Source: Edaphochlamys debaryana
Taxonomy: Eukaryota > Chlorophyta > Chlorophyceae > Chlamydomonadales
Reading direction: 5' to 3'
NCBI GenBank assembly: GCA_016858145.1
Contig: JAEHOE010000141.1
Span: forward strand, 186,001-250,000
DNA: 64,000 nt
Both the position numbers and the translations under genes were made by a program. Below are positions 11,401-22,194 of the stretch, in pieces. Below the pieces are notes generated by a model, which was given only the letters and a program-made list of their open reading frames with translations, did no database searches and had not been told where the DNA came from. Position 1 is the first letter of the stretch, and each line of letters opens with the position of its first letter.

Positions 11401-13620
11401 AAGCTCTGGAGCCCGCCCCAGCCCCCGGCCGGGGGACTTGAGCACGAAGGGGCCTAGCCTGCGTCGCCCATACTTGGGCGCACCCCTCCCCCCCTGGGGT
11501 CAACCGTGCCCCCGGCGTCAGCCCCCCACCCCCCACACCCACACCCACACCCCCCACCCCCCATGCCCCCACCTGGACGTGTCCAGCACCCGCTCCAGGG
11601 TGGGCGCAAAGTGCGCTGCGTCGAAGGGCGTGAGGAAGCCCAGCGAGCCCATGGCGAAGCACAGCGTGGGGGGGAGCGGCTCGTCCTGGAGGGAGGGGGG
11701 GGGCAGATGGAGGAAGAGCGAGGATGAGGGGTGTGCAGGTGCCCAGTCGAGAGCACACAGCAGCGGGGAGCGGGAGGTAGAAGGAGGATGAGGGATGTGT
11801 TGTGCAGAGGGTTTAGTGAGGTTTTGATGAGGGCTCAGTGGCAAGCCGTGGTCACCAGCAGCAGCAGCGGCAGCAGCCGCGACCAGCAGCGACCAAGCCC
11901 CGTTCCCCCCATGAAGGCACACGCTGGCTCACCTGCTCGAACAGCGAGGTCATGTAGAGCACCGTGCCGTCACCGCCCAGCGTGATGCAGAAGTCGATGA
12001 CGTCGGCATTGGTGCGGGGGTCGAACACCGCAAACTCCTGTCGAGGGGAGGGGAAGGGAGACGGGCCGATGCAGTGATGAAACGCCGATGCGTGTGTGTC
12101 CTGGCCGTGTGGTGGTTCCCGCCTCCCCCAGCGCTGCACTGTACGCACCCCTGGTTGCGCCCCCACCCCCGCCAGCCCCCAGCCCCCAGCCCCCTGCCTT
12201 GCCCTTCCCCCCGCCTTTGCTTTGCGCTCCACCCCCGCTCCTTGCACGTAGCACTCTAGTGTTCCGCACGCCTGGCACTCAGCCCGCTATCATCACTGCA
12301 TCTGGGCTCCCAGTGCCTTCCCTCCTCCCTCGCCCCCCCCCCGTGACTACTCCACGCCCCTTGTCCCATTTGGCCGCGCGCGGCAGCCCGGCCATTCCCC
12401 CCGGCCCCGCCCAACCCCGCAGGCCCCGCCCAGCCCCCAGGCCCCGCCCAACCCCCCAGGCCCCGCCCAGCCCCCCAGCCCGGCCCAGCCCCCCAGGCCC
12501 CGCCCAGCCCCCCACGCCCCGCCCAGCCCCCCAGGCCCCGCCCAGCCCCCCAGGCCCAGGCCCACCCCACCTTGAACTCGGTGGCCCACACCACTCGCTC
12601 CACGTACACCTGGCAGAGGGGTAAGAGAGGCGAGACACGGGTGGCAGGTGTTGTGACGACATGTCAACAGCGTCGGGGCCACACGAGGCTCAGCCGCGCA
12701 GCGCAACGCCACGACAGACAGGTGGCACCCGGCACCCTCGCCCCCGGAAGCCCGCCCCCGGCCCATGCTAGCCGTTCACTGCCCGACTCTACACCCCGGC
12801 CCGCCCCTCCCCCCGCCGCTGCCTCGGCCGCCCCCGCGCCCGCACCTGAATGCCCCTCTCCGTGAGCCACTGCCCGATCTCCCTCAGCTTGGCCGAGGCC
12901 GCGGCGTTCTTGGGCTTCTTGATGATGAGCACGTGGCTGGGGCAGCCGGCGTGCCACTGGGGGTGGGTGAGCGGGGCGGGGACACGGGAGCAGGGGGATG
13001 AGAGCGGGGGGAGAGATGGGAGGAGGGCGGAAGATGCAGGGAGGGAGGGTGCAAGGGGTAGCCGCGGTCGCCTGGTGCTGCTGCGTGGGTGAGGCTCAGC
13101 GGGATGAGGGCTGGAGGTCAGGAGGATTGCTTTTGACGGAGGCTCTAGCTACGACCATGGCTACGGAGCAGTCAGACAGGTCAGAAGGTGAGGGAGCGGG
13201 TGTGTGCCGCTCGGGGATCCGAAGTGCTGCCGGCGGGGCCTTGGTCCCGTCCCGCCGACGCCGCCGACTCGGGTTGCGGGTCCCCGCAGCCTCCGCAAAA
13301 GCCCTACCGGCGCCGCCACCCCCAGGCCGACCAGCAGTCACCTGTAGCAGTGCCCTGCGACGCAGACGCAGGGCTTTTGCGTCGCTGTACTTGACTCCGG
13401 CACCACGGATGAGCCCACTCTCGAAGCCCTCCTCGTTGAAGCCTGCGTTGACTGCGAACGAGCGCCTCGGTGGCTGCGGCATGACTGGCGTCATGACCCG
13501 CTGCGCCAGTAGGGCCCCAGCGGAGCGGGTATGCAGCGTGCGGGCCACATCGGTGCTGACACCTATTCTAGCACGGCTTGAGCAAAGTTGACTTGTCATC
13601 CAGAGTGCTGTCCGTCGCAT
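8407..13620 (-). CDS. NADK: NAD kinase (ATP-NAD kinase) with organelle-type N-terminus and long C-terminal extension
   Basis: Phosphorylates NAD(H) to NADP(H). Ten minus-strand exons: 13342-13620, 12846-12956, 12571-12609, 11933-12037, 11573-11685, 11149-11238, 10891-11012, 10510-10600, 10021-10203, 8407-9661; all phases agree, giving 795 aa. The ATG at 13620 is used; one codon upstream is GTG. Residues 1-50 are rich in R, S, T and A without acidic residues early on, as in a mitochondrial or plastid transit peptide. Family motifs are present in order: the GGDG dinucleotide loop at about 164-167 ([11 protein letters not shown]), GSLGFLTPF, the LNE motif, then [16 protein letters not shown] with SAGGP, and the C-terminal ARASFDG. 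The kinase fold ends near residue 395. The remaining 400 residues are low-complexity (Ala, Gly, Ser, Pro) and unusual for the family. Compartment is an inference. Confidence 0.93.
12400..12562. repeat. C-rich minisatellite, unit about 19 bp, in an NAD kinase intron
   Basis: Eight or so tandem copies of CCCGCCCAGCCCCCCAGGC, with small variations, fill the 3' end (minus-strand sense) of the intron between 12571 and 12037. The strand bias (C-rich on plus, G-rich on the transcript strand) is strong. Confidence 0.8.
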
Positions 13621-14186
13621 CACATATAGGGTAATGGGGGGCGAGCAGCGCTTCGCTGCTCGCTGCGGCTCTCAACAACGCCTTTGATACCGGGGGTGTT
13701 GTGCTGGCAAAAACGCTATGGTGTGCTCACGGACGTCGTGGAATCATGCATCATGTTTACCCATACAAGTGTCTCAAGAGCGGCTCAAGACCCCAAACTT
13801 TCCGCATCGGGCGGCCCGATTCCGGGACCCCCCAAAGCCCCTGTCGGCCGCTCCCCAGCAGCGAACTACCCGTATAGCGTTGTTTACATATATGCGGCCC
13901 CGGAACCCTCGAGCAAACGCAAACGGTGCACAACATCCGTAATTCAACCCCAAGCGCCCCAAGTTTCCCCCGCACCCCGCACGATATAACGGGACAACGC
14001 AGTCACACGTTTGAATAGTATACGCAGCTAGGGCTGCGCGTCGGCTGTGACACGCGGTCCCTCCGCCGCCCTGGAGGCCAGCCCCAGGCCAGGACCCGCG
14101 CAACCCCGCACAGCTCAGCGACGCAGTGAGGAGAAACCCTACCGCCCCCACAAGCTACCTCTTAGCTCTTGGCGATCCGCGTCAGC
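13621..14186. promoter_or_regulatory. Divergent intergenic region between NAD kinase and the tail-anchored protein gene
   Basis: This 566-bp gap lies between two start codons pointing away from each other, so it must hold both promoters and both 5' untranslated regions. No individual site can be supported from sequence; short AT-rich patches lie around 13885-13895 and 13980-14025. Confidence 0.45.
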
Positions 14187-15310
14187 ATGGCGGGGCCTAA
14201 GAGCCTCAATCCCATACTGAGCGTGGACCGGTTGCCAGTGGGGCTGCAGCTCAAGCCCCACCGGCTGACGGATGAGCCGTACTGGTGAGCCGTACAGCGT
14301 GCCGCCCACATCTGCTCGGTCAGCGCACATGCACACCCGCAAGCCTAATCATCCACCCTCTTGTGACCCATCGCATCACTGATGCCGCCACTCACGCCCC
14401 GCACAGGGCCGTGGTGACCACCGGCCCCATGCCCAACGGGGGCGTCCCCCTCCTAGCGGACTACGACCCCTCCTGGCAGCGGCCGCGGGAGCGCTCCGTG
14501 GAGGTGGGGTTCCAGGACGAGCTCAACCACACGGAGGAGCACCTGGCGGCCGTACAGGTGGGTGCGTGAGGGCCTGGAGGGGGCCTGGACGAGGCCTGAA
14601 CGGGGCCTGGACGGTCCCGGCGCTCGGCTGAAGTTCCGGGGTGGAGCTGCGAGGGGGCTTGGGCGGGGTGAGTTGCGGGTTGCAACACAGGGCTGACGAT
14701 AACGGCGCAGTTCTGGGGACGGGCCGGGGGGTGAGGGGGAGTTGCAGAGGCCCTGACGTGGCCTCTGTTGCAGTGCTGATGATGCGAGGGAGGCGTCATC
14801 CCACCCCGGCCCTTACCAGCCCGCAGCCCCGCACGCCCATGGAAACGTTGCGTGAGACAGCGCTTGGGTTCACATTGTTAAATCTCCCTTGCAGCTTGGC
14901 AAGTCCCTAAAATGACTCATCGTGACCCGCCTGTACTGCAATGCCTGCAGGTCTTCGTGACGCGCGAATGGCTTGAGGCGTGCTTCGTGGAGCCCACGTG
15001 GGCCGAGTTCGAGTCCTCCGACTGCCGCCTGCTCAGTACGACAGCCGGCATCATGACGGGCCTGCTGCCCCGTGACGGCGCGCCCGTGCTGACTAAGTCG
15101 GGATCCAGATCCAGGCCCCCGAAGGCGGGGGCCGGGGCTGGGACACGGCCCCAAGCGGGCGGGGCGGGGACGGCGGCGTCCGAGACCCCCAGTGCCACCC
15201 TCTGGACGGCTGCCAAAAAGGCGCTCCCCATGATCTTAGTCAACCTGGCCATGATGGCAATCGCAATGTACATCACCCGCTTCGTGGGGTCCCAGGCCAA
15301 GCGGTCTTGA
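14187..15310 (+). CDS. Uncharacterised 202-aa protein with C-terminal membrane anchor
   Basis: Three exons, 14187-14284, 14407-14557 and 14951-15310, all phase-consistent, encode 202 residues. The N-terminal half is soluble and mixed-charge with an aromatic/acidic segment (TREWLEACFVEPTWAEFESSDC) around residues 84-105. A Gly/Ala/Arg-rich linker follows, then one hydrophobic span near residues 174-195 (ALPMILVNLAMMAIAMY) and a short basic tail ending SQAKRS. One span at the extreme C-terminus with no signal peptide is the pattern of tail-anchored proteins of the ER, mitochondrial or plastid outer membranes. No family was recognised. The first ATG of the first exon is used. Confidence 0.72.
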
Positions 15311-15905
15311 GGCGGTCTTGAGACGCAGGGCAGGCCAGTCACGTGGGCCGAGCTGAGGGTGGTCGGTGGTGTCGTCCCTGGATGGGGAGGTCCGCCGCGG
15401 CGCGGCGCGGCTGACTGGGCTAGGAGGGGCTGCGCACTGGTTACTGCGTGCGCTGGGTGGGATGAATTGCTGGTGCTGGGCACATGCAGGGTGCGCTTGG
15501 GTCGGGTGCATAAATGGCATGGTGGTGCTGCAGAGGTTTGGGGCTGAGCAGCCCACGGTGCGCCTCGTGGGGTCGAGTGGGGCTTAAAGCTCAGCCCGCA
15601 TTGCATACAACACGGACGGCGTGCATGCGCTGTGTTTACGGAGGCCCTGGATTCGACAGTCTGTGCAAGCGGCAGGCGGCTGTGAAGAGCATTGAGGCAG
15701 GGGGGCTCGCGAGCAGGCAAGACGGGCGTGCCAGGCGGACGCGTTCGGCCTTTGGTTGGTCCCAGGGCGATGGCTCTCATGCTTTTCCTCACTTGTTGCT
15801 GAGCAATCCACGGCGCGTGCAGCTATCTTTGCAAGTGGTGAGGGAGGCACGGGCCTCGCGGCGCCAACACTTTTGAGGCCCCGGCCGGCATGACTGGGCT
15901 TGCCG
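15311..15905. other. Intergenic region, nothing recognised
   Basis: About 600 bp between the tail-anchored protein and the ankyrin gene. It should contain the 3' untranslated region of the former and the promoter of the latter. No TGTAA signal, RNA gene or repeat was seen. Confidence 0.4.
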
Positions 15906-18040
15906 ATGGAGAGGCGTCGCGGGCGGCCCACCATATCCTCGTCGCCTCCGCCACGGCGCAGAACGGCGCTACAACTTCTGTACGCTAGATTCAACCATAC
16001 GCACGCAGTCCCCGCTGCATCGCATCGGCGTCGGCCCACCGCACGCAAATTCCTGGCCATGTCACCGAGAATGCCGTTCCTCCGGCACCGCCCCGCGTCG
16101 AGCCACGGCTTCTCGGACCTAGACGCCTTCCTAGACGCACCGCTGCAGCGTCCTGAGCCAGCTCTGCGAAGCCCAAGAGTCGCGCCAGAGGAATCGGCGC
16201 CCGCGGGGACGCCCAGCCGACAGCCGCTGCGCGCCCAGCCCAGCCCCGGTATGAGTCTTCTACACGTCGGAGCTACTCAGGGTAGGTTTGAGGTGCATCG
16301 CGGTTCTCGCGTTGCGCCTCGGGTCCCCCAAATGTCGCGGCCTTGAAACCCGCGAGGCGCACGCTGCCCGCACCGGTGACCTGCTCAAGCTGCCAAAGAG
16401 CTGATCTTGCGACCTCGTACGCCTCGAGTGGGTGGCGGCTCTATTTGTACACATGCGTCGTCCCGCATTGTCATAAATGCTTAGCATCTTGCTGCAGGCG
16501 ACTTCGAGGCCGTGGTGTGTGAGCTGCTGCTGGCGGAGGCGGACGTGAACGAGCGCGTGAGCCTGAGCAACGCCAATGGAGAAGCGGTGGACGGGGTGAG
16601 GGGGGAAGTGGGGCAGACCCAGGCAGACGGGGTCAGGAGGGGCAGCAGGGGGCTTGGCAGCAGGGGGTGCGTCCTTGGGGTCTGAAGCGGGGGCTCTCGT
16701 CCTAAGAACGGCTCTACAAAGGCACCCTAAAACCTAATATCACCCCGCCCGCTTGGTTCTTGCTTGCCCGCAGGTGACCCCGCTGTATCTGGCCGCTCAG
16801 GCGGGGCACCTGGAGATGTGCCGGTGGGGTGGGGTGGGGTGGGGCCGTGGGACGGAGGCACGCTGGCGGTCGGTCCTGTGTGCGGGGCCTGGGCTGCATG
16901 TCTTCGTCTGCGTGGGCGGGGTGGGGTCATAATTGTTGCATGACTGCAGGGGCGCTTCACCGCATACATGGTGCCCAGACGCCCCGCTCCTCTGTCCTCT
17001 CTCGCTCCACAACCCTCTCTGTCCCCGGACAACACCCCCATGTATGCGTTCACTGGGCACCCCCGCCCCCACCCCCCAGGCTGCTCCTGCAGCGCGGGGC
17101 CGACCCCCGCATCCGCACCATGACGGCCGGGGGCGAGGCCTTCTCTCCGGCTGACGTGGCACTGTACACGGTGCGGTGGGGCCCTGGGGTTGGGCAGCGT
17201 CTGAATAGTCTGAATGGGGCAGGCGGGCAGGGCTGGACGGTAGATACACTCCGCAGTACGGGTGCGTGCGCACCTGCAAGGCTTGGACTGTTAGGTTGTG
17301 GACGGAGACAGAAGCATGACTGAGCAAGGGAGGGGTAGAGAAGAGTGATGTGGAGATGGAGACAGAGTCCTTGTGTGCTGACAGACGGAGGGTGGGGCTA
17401 GCTGTGGCCTGGGTGTGGGGCGGGGTTATGGCTTCCTGCTTTGGGCGGTCTGTCGCTGACCACCGCCCCTACCCGCCGTCCGCACTTCCGCGCGCAGGGC
17501 AACATCCGCGTGTGGTGGATGCTGCGCCGGTGGGTCTTGGGCGGACCTGACCGGGGGGTCGGGTGGAGGCTTTACGTACCAGTGGGTTTGAATTGAGGCT
17601 ACCCCGTACCCGCCGGGTACCCGAGTACTGGTGCCCGTGCAGCCTGCTCCCGTGCTTTCCCCACCCCTGATCATCCGCACCCCTGATCCCTACCCTGGAC
17701 GGCCCCCAGAGAGGCCAAGAAGCAGAAGCACACCCCTGCAATGCCTTGCCGGCGCCCCGCCCCGCTACCGGCCTACGCGCCGCCGGCCGCCGCCTTCGCG
17801 GGCGCTGCCGCCCCCGCGGCGCCACGCAGCATGCTACCCCCGCCGCAGCCGGCGGCGCCCGTGCTAGCGCCGCCCGCCGCCAAGGCGCCAGTGCAGCCGC
17901 CGTCGATGCCACCGCCGCCGTCGGCGGAGCGGGTGCCCGCTCCGCCGCTGCCGCCGCTGACGGAGGCGGAGCTCAGCGCGCTGCTGCCCCCGCCGCCCCC
18001 GCTTCGACGGCTGCGGGCGTGGTCCTTCGAGGCAGAGTAG
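15906..18040 (+). CDS. Ankyrin-repeat protein with Pro/Ala-rich tail
   Basis: Six exons: 15906-16248, 16498-16595, 16774-16823, 17080-17170, 17498-17529, 17710-18040; all phases agree, giving about 314 aa. A second in-frame ATG at 16059 would give 263 aa; the 51 residues between are Arg/Ser-rich and could be a targeting sequence. Exons 2-5 form a short ankyrin region: DFEAVVCELLLAEADVNERV, then the canonical TPLYLAAQAGHLEMCRLLLQRGAD split over the exon 3/4 junction, then a diverged third unit (FSPADVALYTGNIRVWWMLRR). The last exon encodes a KKQKH patch and a disordered Pro/Ala-rich tail. Ankyrin repeats mediate protein-protein binding; partner unknown. A TGTAA signal lies at 18461. Confidence 0.75.
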
Positions 18041-18460
18041 CGGGCCAGCTTCGGGTGCAACTTCATTCATCAGAGCCGAGCGGGGGAGTGGGGCGGTATG
18101 AAAGGGCCTTTACTTTGTGTCCATGTGTTAGCCCGCGTGGGGGTTCAGGCGCCACCCCTCATTGTTGGGCAGAGCGACGAGGGGCGAGGGACGCTTGAGT
18201 CGCACTGCAATAAGCTTGCACTACAGTACCTTCAGCTGAAGGTGGACTGCTGATGTCACTGACGCAATGCAAAGGGGACGCCCCGGCCTACGGCGGACTT
18301 CCAGGGGCTATACCAGGCAGTACCCCACGTGGGCATTGCGTGTCCAGGGGTGTGCGTGTCTGGATCCGGAGGCCTGTCGGACCCGTTGCCCTCAGGCACA
18401 TGCGCTCGTGCATAGAGCCGCATGCTGACTTCCGAGCTTGGGGTGATTCATTTGGGCCGT

Positions 18461-18465
18461 TGTAA
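18461..18465 (+). terminator. Candidate polyadenylation signal (TGTAA) of the ankyrin gene
   Basis: TGTAA is the usual polyadenylation signal in Chlamydomonas and relatives. This one lies 420 bases after the ankyrin stop codon and is the first clear copy on that strand. It overlaps the ATG proposed for the next tentative gene, so one of the two assignments may be wrong. Confidence 0.45.
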
Positions 18466-19257
18466 TGACTTCGGAAGAACCTGAGGTTCAGAGGGTATGC
18501 TATCCACCCTTCCCCCTCCCAGCGCCAGCCCACTTCGCCCTTCGCCCCTTCCTCCTCTCAGCCTTCCCCGCCCGCCACCTCCCAGATATAAACGTCCAGG
18601 ATATTATCAAGAGCAACCGCATCACTTTGTGCCTGGGGGCGGCAAGCATGACAGCTGCAGGGAGTGGCGGCCGGGTCCTGACCGACAAGAGGTTGACCCT
18701 GGTGTTGATGCCCCGGTCTCCGGGTATTCCCTCACTAAATGTTGCCACGCCTTGCTCCCTGTTAAGACGGGTCCCGCTCCCTTCGCATCGCCCCCTCCCC
18801 TTCTGGAGGCGTTTCCTGCTGTAACCATCGCATCCTCCTCTCAGACACATCCTGGACGGCTGGTACGGCTCCAAGCCGGGGGCTGTGCTGCCCTGCCTGC
18901 GCTGCGCCACGGCCCTCGGGTACAACGACGGAGGCAACGACTGGGAGGGCTGGCTGGGGGACTTTGACTCCGTGCGTGGGTGCCGAGGGGCGGGTTACGT
19001 CGCGGGTTACGTTACTCAGTGCGTACGTGTGAATTAGATGGGCCAACGCCGGTTGCTGCAGCGGGGTTTGCGGGCCAAGGCAAGGACCAAACTCGCCCGG
19101 CGAGTTGTAACGTGTGCTTGCTGCGGATCGCCCTGACACCTGCATAATATCATGCCAGCCGTCTCTCATCCCGCGCAGGGGCGCGTGTGGGACCCCGCCC
19201 TCGGCGAGCATGAGTGTGGGGCTCAACGCCACCGTCCGTCTACGCCTTGGGGACACC

Positions 19258-20496
19258 CACGAGTCCCCGCTGCTGACAGGGGCTCCTCCCTTGATTGGGT
19301 CCCTAGGTACCCTACTGTGCACCCGCCGCCTGCCAACGAGTAGGCTCTGCGGCAAGCGGGGCTGGGGACTTGGGAGGGGTGGTGTGCTGAACAAGGGCTG
19401 AACCCCTTGCTGTAGTGGGGCTGCATGGTGGCACATACGGAGCTGAGGTGTGGGGCCCAGATGTTCTCATGGATGCGGTGAAGGGGAGTAGGCGGAGAGA
19501 TAGCAGGAACCTAGCTTCTGGGCTTTTTGAGGCTTGTCTCCGGGACCCAGCGGTGCGACTGCAGATAACCTATCTAAGGCACACCGTGGGGGCGATGCGG
19601 CCTGCCCATAGACTACTGTTTGCAGAGATGGGGGCTCTCCCCCTACATGAGCATTGGGCCTCACTTGTCGTGGGTTTCTGGAATCGCTGTGCAAAAAGGC
19701 CAGGGTCACTAGTTCACGAAGCCCTAATAGAGGAAGTTAAGGTGGGCTTGGAGAACCCGCAATGGGGTGGCTGGGGTGCTAAAGTGCTCGCCTTTCTTGC
19801 CTTTCTGGGGGTAGACATGTGGGAGGGTGGACCGGATGCCTTGGCGGGCTTTCGTGAGCGGGCAGAGTGGGCTGCCGCCCGGCCTCTGAGTGTGAGTGCT
19901 GTCATGGAGGCCGTCCGGGAGAAATTGTCTGCGGGCTGGAGTCACGAACGGCTGGATCCTCAGCCACGTGACTGTGTGTCTGACCAGAAGCAACCGGGGG
20001 TCAAAATGTCGCGGTACAAGCACTGGATGGGGCTGACGGCGTGGGGCTCGACACCACCCTCGCTACCCGCTCATGCTAGAGCTTTTATTCCCGTAAAGGA
20101 TCACCAGTTGCTCATGCGCTTCAGAATGGGCTGCTGGCCTCTGCGTGTCAATGCTGATACGTCTATGCCTAGGGCTGAGCGGGTGTGCCAAAAGTGTACA
20201 AGGGGTGGAGTCGAAGATGAGCGACACGCACTGTTAGAGTGCCCAGCGTACACGGCTGCACGGGTGCCACTGCAGTGCGGGCCTAATAGTGATATGGGTG
20301 CCACCATGACTCGGTTGGATGCCAGGCAGCTGGCCCGTGTCTTGCGTGAGATCTGGGAGAGGCGCTTTGGAGCCCACTCAACCTAGCTTTACTCGTTTTT
20401 GCTTCACTGGACACACGTCCCTTTGGCCCACGGCCCGTATGGGAGTTCATGGCTGATGCCCTTGTCCGTGTAACAACAACAACAACAACAACAACA
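19258..20496 (+). mobile_element. 5'-truncated non-LTR retrotransposon (LINE) with (AAC)n tail
   Basis: The frame from 19391 to 20386 encodes the C-terminal part of a LINE ORF2 protein, beginning just before a YGAEVWG motif that usually closes the reverse-transcriptase thumb region. It ends with a C-x2-C-x9-H-x4-C zinc-knuckle-like motif (CQKCTRGGVEDERHALLEC) at 20189-20243. About 80 bp of 3' untranslated sequence follow, then eight AAC units at 20471-20496, the kind of simple-repeat tail seen on LINEs of green algae. An 8-bp match GGGACACC occurs at 19250-19257 and again at 20497-20504, immediately after the tail, and is a plausible target-site duplication. The 5' boundary between 19258 and 19391 rests on that match alone. 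Endonuclease and reverse-transcriptase cores are missing, so the copy is dead. Confidence 0.8.
19391..20386 (+). pseudogene. LINE ORF2 C-terminal fragment
   Basis: About 331 codons without a stop, lacking any ATG near the start, which fits a 5' truncation rather than an intact gene. Recognisable parts are the YGAEVWG motif, a long Trp/Arg-rich connection region, and the final CCHC-like motif with EDERHALLECPAYTAAR. The intact frame suggests a fairly recent insertion. Confidence 0.8.
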
Positions 20497-20504
20497 GGGA
20501 CACC

Positions 20505-21222
20505 GTCACTGGAGCGGCTGAACGACTGAGCGCGCAACAGTACCGGGAGTACGGCAGATGCATGCAGGCACGGTGCGCTTTGCGTTGGGACAGGGCTGAA
20601 CCCCCGCGACCCGCTTACACCTGAGAGTTTGCAGGGGGTGCTCGCCGGCAGATGAGGAGCGAACCCATGCTGAAGCTTGAGGGTCAAGGAGCTCCAGGCT
20701 GTGCAAAGACTATTGTTTGCATGCGACCTTGTGACACCAAGGGCCTCATCAGCGTGGGAGGGGGCACAACAGCATGCTAATGGCCAATGGACCCACCAGG
20801 ATCACAGCCAGCTTACAGACATCTGCATCCTACAGCTCCTGCTTGAGAGCACATCCTCGGCAAGTTCGTTGTCCCTGGTCGCACTACCTCTACGCTCAAG
20901 CTACCAGCTACAGATAGGTGAGCATTGCCTGGCAAGTCACAGCCATACCGGTATGCTCCCCGGCTCCAGCCGCTTGGGCCTTGGTGCTCATCATGGGCAA
21001 CGCTGCGTGCCTCCCTTGTTCCCAGCCTCCACAGAGGCATCCACACCCTCAAGTCAATCCTAGCGCCCATAGCCCTGCGCCATCTATCACCAAGAACCAG
21101 AGCCCCGCGCCATCCTGCAAGCGCCACTCCCACACAGCCAGCACACGCCTGTCCCTCTCCCCCGTGCTCCCCCCTCAAGCCTGCCCCATCAAGCCCGCCC
21201 CACCCCACCCCAGCCCCGCCGC
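20505..21222. other. Intergenic region after the LINE
   Basis: About 700 bp between the LINE tail and the stop codon of the minus-strand S1 protein gene. It should include that gene's 3' untranslated region (TTACA on plus, i.e. TGTAA on minus, at 20813). A 42-codon open stretch at 20497-20631 may be the continuation of the interrupted upstream gene. Nothing else was recognised. Confidence 0.4.
20813..20817 (-). terminator. Candidate polyadenylation signal (TGTAA on minus) of the S1 protein gene
   Basis: TTACA on the plus strand, about 410 bases downstream of the minus-strand stop codon at 21223. The distance fits typical volvocine 3' untranslated regions. Confidence 0.45.
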
Positions 21223-22194
21223 TCAGCGCCTGCCCCCGCGGGGCCCGCGCAGGTCCAGGCTGGGGTCCCGCAGCGTAATGAGCTGGCGGGCGCGGTTCAT
21301 GGCCACGACCTCAAACTCCTGCGCCTCGCCCACCCGCTGGACCGTAGCGGTGCCCGCGAAGGCCGCGGGCAGGAGCGCCACGAATCCCGCCACCCCCACC
21401 GCGTAGCCGCCCTGGCACTCGTTCAGGACGCGCCCCACGACGCGCTTGCGTCCCTCCATCGCGCGCGTCAGCTCGTCCCACACCAGCCGGCGCTGCGCGG
21501 TCGTGTCCTCGCGTACGGCGGTCAGCTGCATGTCGCCGTACGGCGTGTACGTGGCGTCCACGCGCAGCCTCAGCACGTCGCCGGGCAGCACCTCCGAGGT
21601 GGAGCTGCGAGGTGGCGGAAGGCCGTCCTCGGTGTAGATGTGAGCGATGGTGACGTCCGCGCGGGGCAGCTCGGCGACGCCGTTGTACCCCGTGTCAACG
21701 ATCACGCGGGATGCGTCCACCGACAGCACTTTGGCGAGGATGGTCTGGCCACGCAAATTCGGCAGGCCAGAGTTGTGGCGGCTTAGCAGCCTCAGCGTGT
21801 CCAGCTGCCCTCGCGTCCAGGAAGCGCCGCGGGGAACCCCCAGCATCTGGCCCACGACCGTCGTGTCGATGCTCGCCCCCGACGGTGCCGCCGCGGCCGC
21901 GCCCTGATCATCCCCTGCTGCCCCCGCCGCCGCGACCTCTACCCCAAGGCCTGAAAGATGGTCCGCTGCGTCCACCGCCACGCTGCGCGGCGCTCGCAGC
22001 GAAGCTTGCAGCTCGCGGAGCGTGGGCGGCAGGGTCGGCGCCGAGGTGCTAGGTGCCAGCGAAGGATCATGCGCTGCTGCTGCTAGGTGTCGGCATGATG
22101 CCACTGCTGCCCCAAGCTGCGCGTGTGCAGCCTGATGCTGATGCACCCAGCCGCTCAGCGCCCGGAGGCCCCGCGCTAAGCCCCGTGATGGCAT
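21223..22194 (-). CDS. Two-S1-domain protein, probable mitochondrial ribosomal protein S1
   Basis: Single exon of 323 aa, read from the ATG at 22194; the codon five positions upstream is GTG. The first 60 residues (MPSRGLARGLRALSG...) are rich in Arg, Ala and His without acidic residues, as in a mitochondrial presequence. Two S1-type OB folds are visible: one from GQTILAKVLSVDASRVIVD with GYNGVAELP at about 150-230, and a second from KRVVGRVLNECQGGYAVGVAGF with ALLPAAF at about 240-310. S1 domains bind single-stranded RNA; a two-domain organellar protein of this size matches mitochondrial bS1m of plants and algae better than plastid S1, which has three. Organelle assignment is an inference. 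It is the only intronless conventional gene in the window, and is head-to-head with the coiled-coil gene. Confidence 0.75.
   Translation of the reverse strand: MPSRGLARGLRALSGWVHQHQAAHAQLGAAVASCRHLAAAAHDPSLAPSTSAPTLPPTLRELQASLRAPRSVAVDAADHLSGLGVEVAAAGAAGDDQGAAAAAPSGASIDTTVVGQMLGVPRGASWTRGQLDTLRLLSRHNSGLPNLRGQTILAKVLSVDASRVIVDTGYNGVAELPRADVTIAHIYTEDGLPPPRSSTSEVLPGDVLRLRVDATYTPYGDMQLTAVREDTTAQRRLVWDELTRAMEGRKRVVGRVLNECQGGYAVGVAGFVALLPAAFAGTATVQRVGEAQEFEVVAMNRARQLITLRDPSLDLRGPRGGRR

Larger units (their letters stand above)
18465..20519 (+). pseudogene. Tentative small gene whose third exon is interrupted by a LINE
   Basis: Exons 18465-18691, 18845-18971 and 19179 onward agree in phase. Exon 2 encodes a protein-like sequence, RHILDGWYGSKPG followed by VLPCLRCATALGYNDGGNDW and GWLGDFDS. 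Exon 3 begins GRVWDPALGEHECG. No family was recognised. The frame runs 27 codons into exon 3, then enters sequence attributed to a LINE and stops at 19343 (172 aa). If the LINE and one copy of the GGGACACC repeat are removed, the exon joins to 20505 and stops near 20519. A different frame across the same joint stays open to about 20631. The ATG at 18465 overlaps a TGTAA motif, so the real start may lie elsewhere. Confidence 0.4.

Noticed and set aside
19180..19401. Alternative exon frame (GACGTPPSASMSVGLNATVRLRLGDT) at the LINE insertion site
   Set aside because: It would remain open across the repaired insertion site, but the upstream exon joins in phase to the other frame (GRVWDPALGEHEC), which also looks more protein-like. 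Kept only as a caveat.
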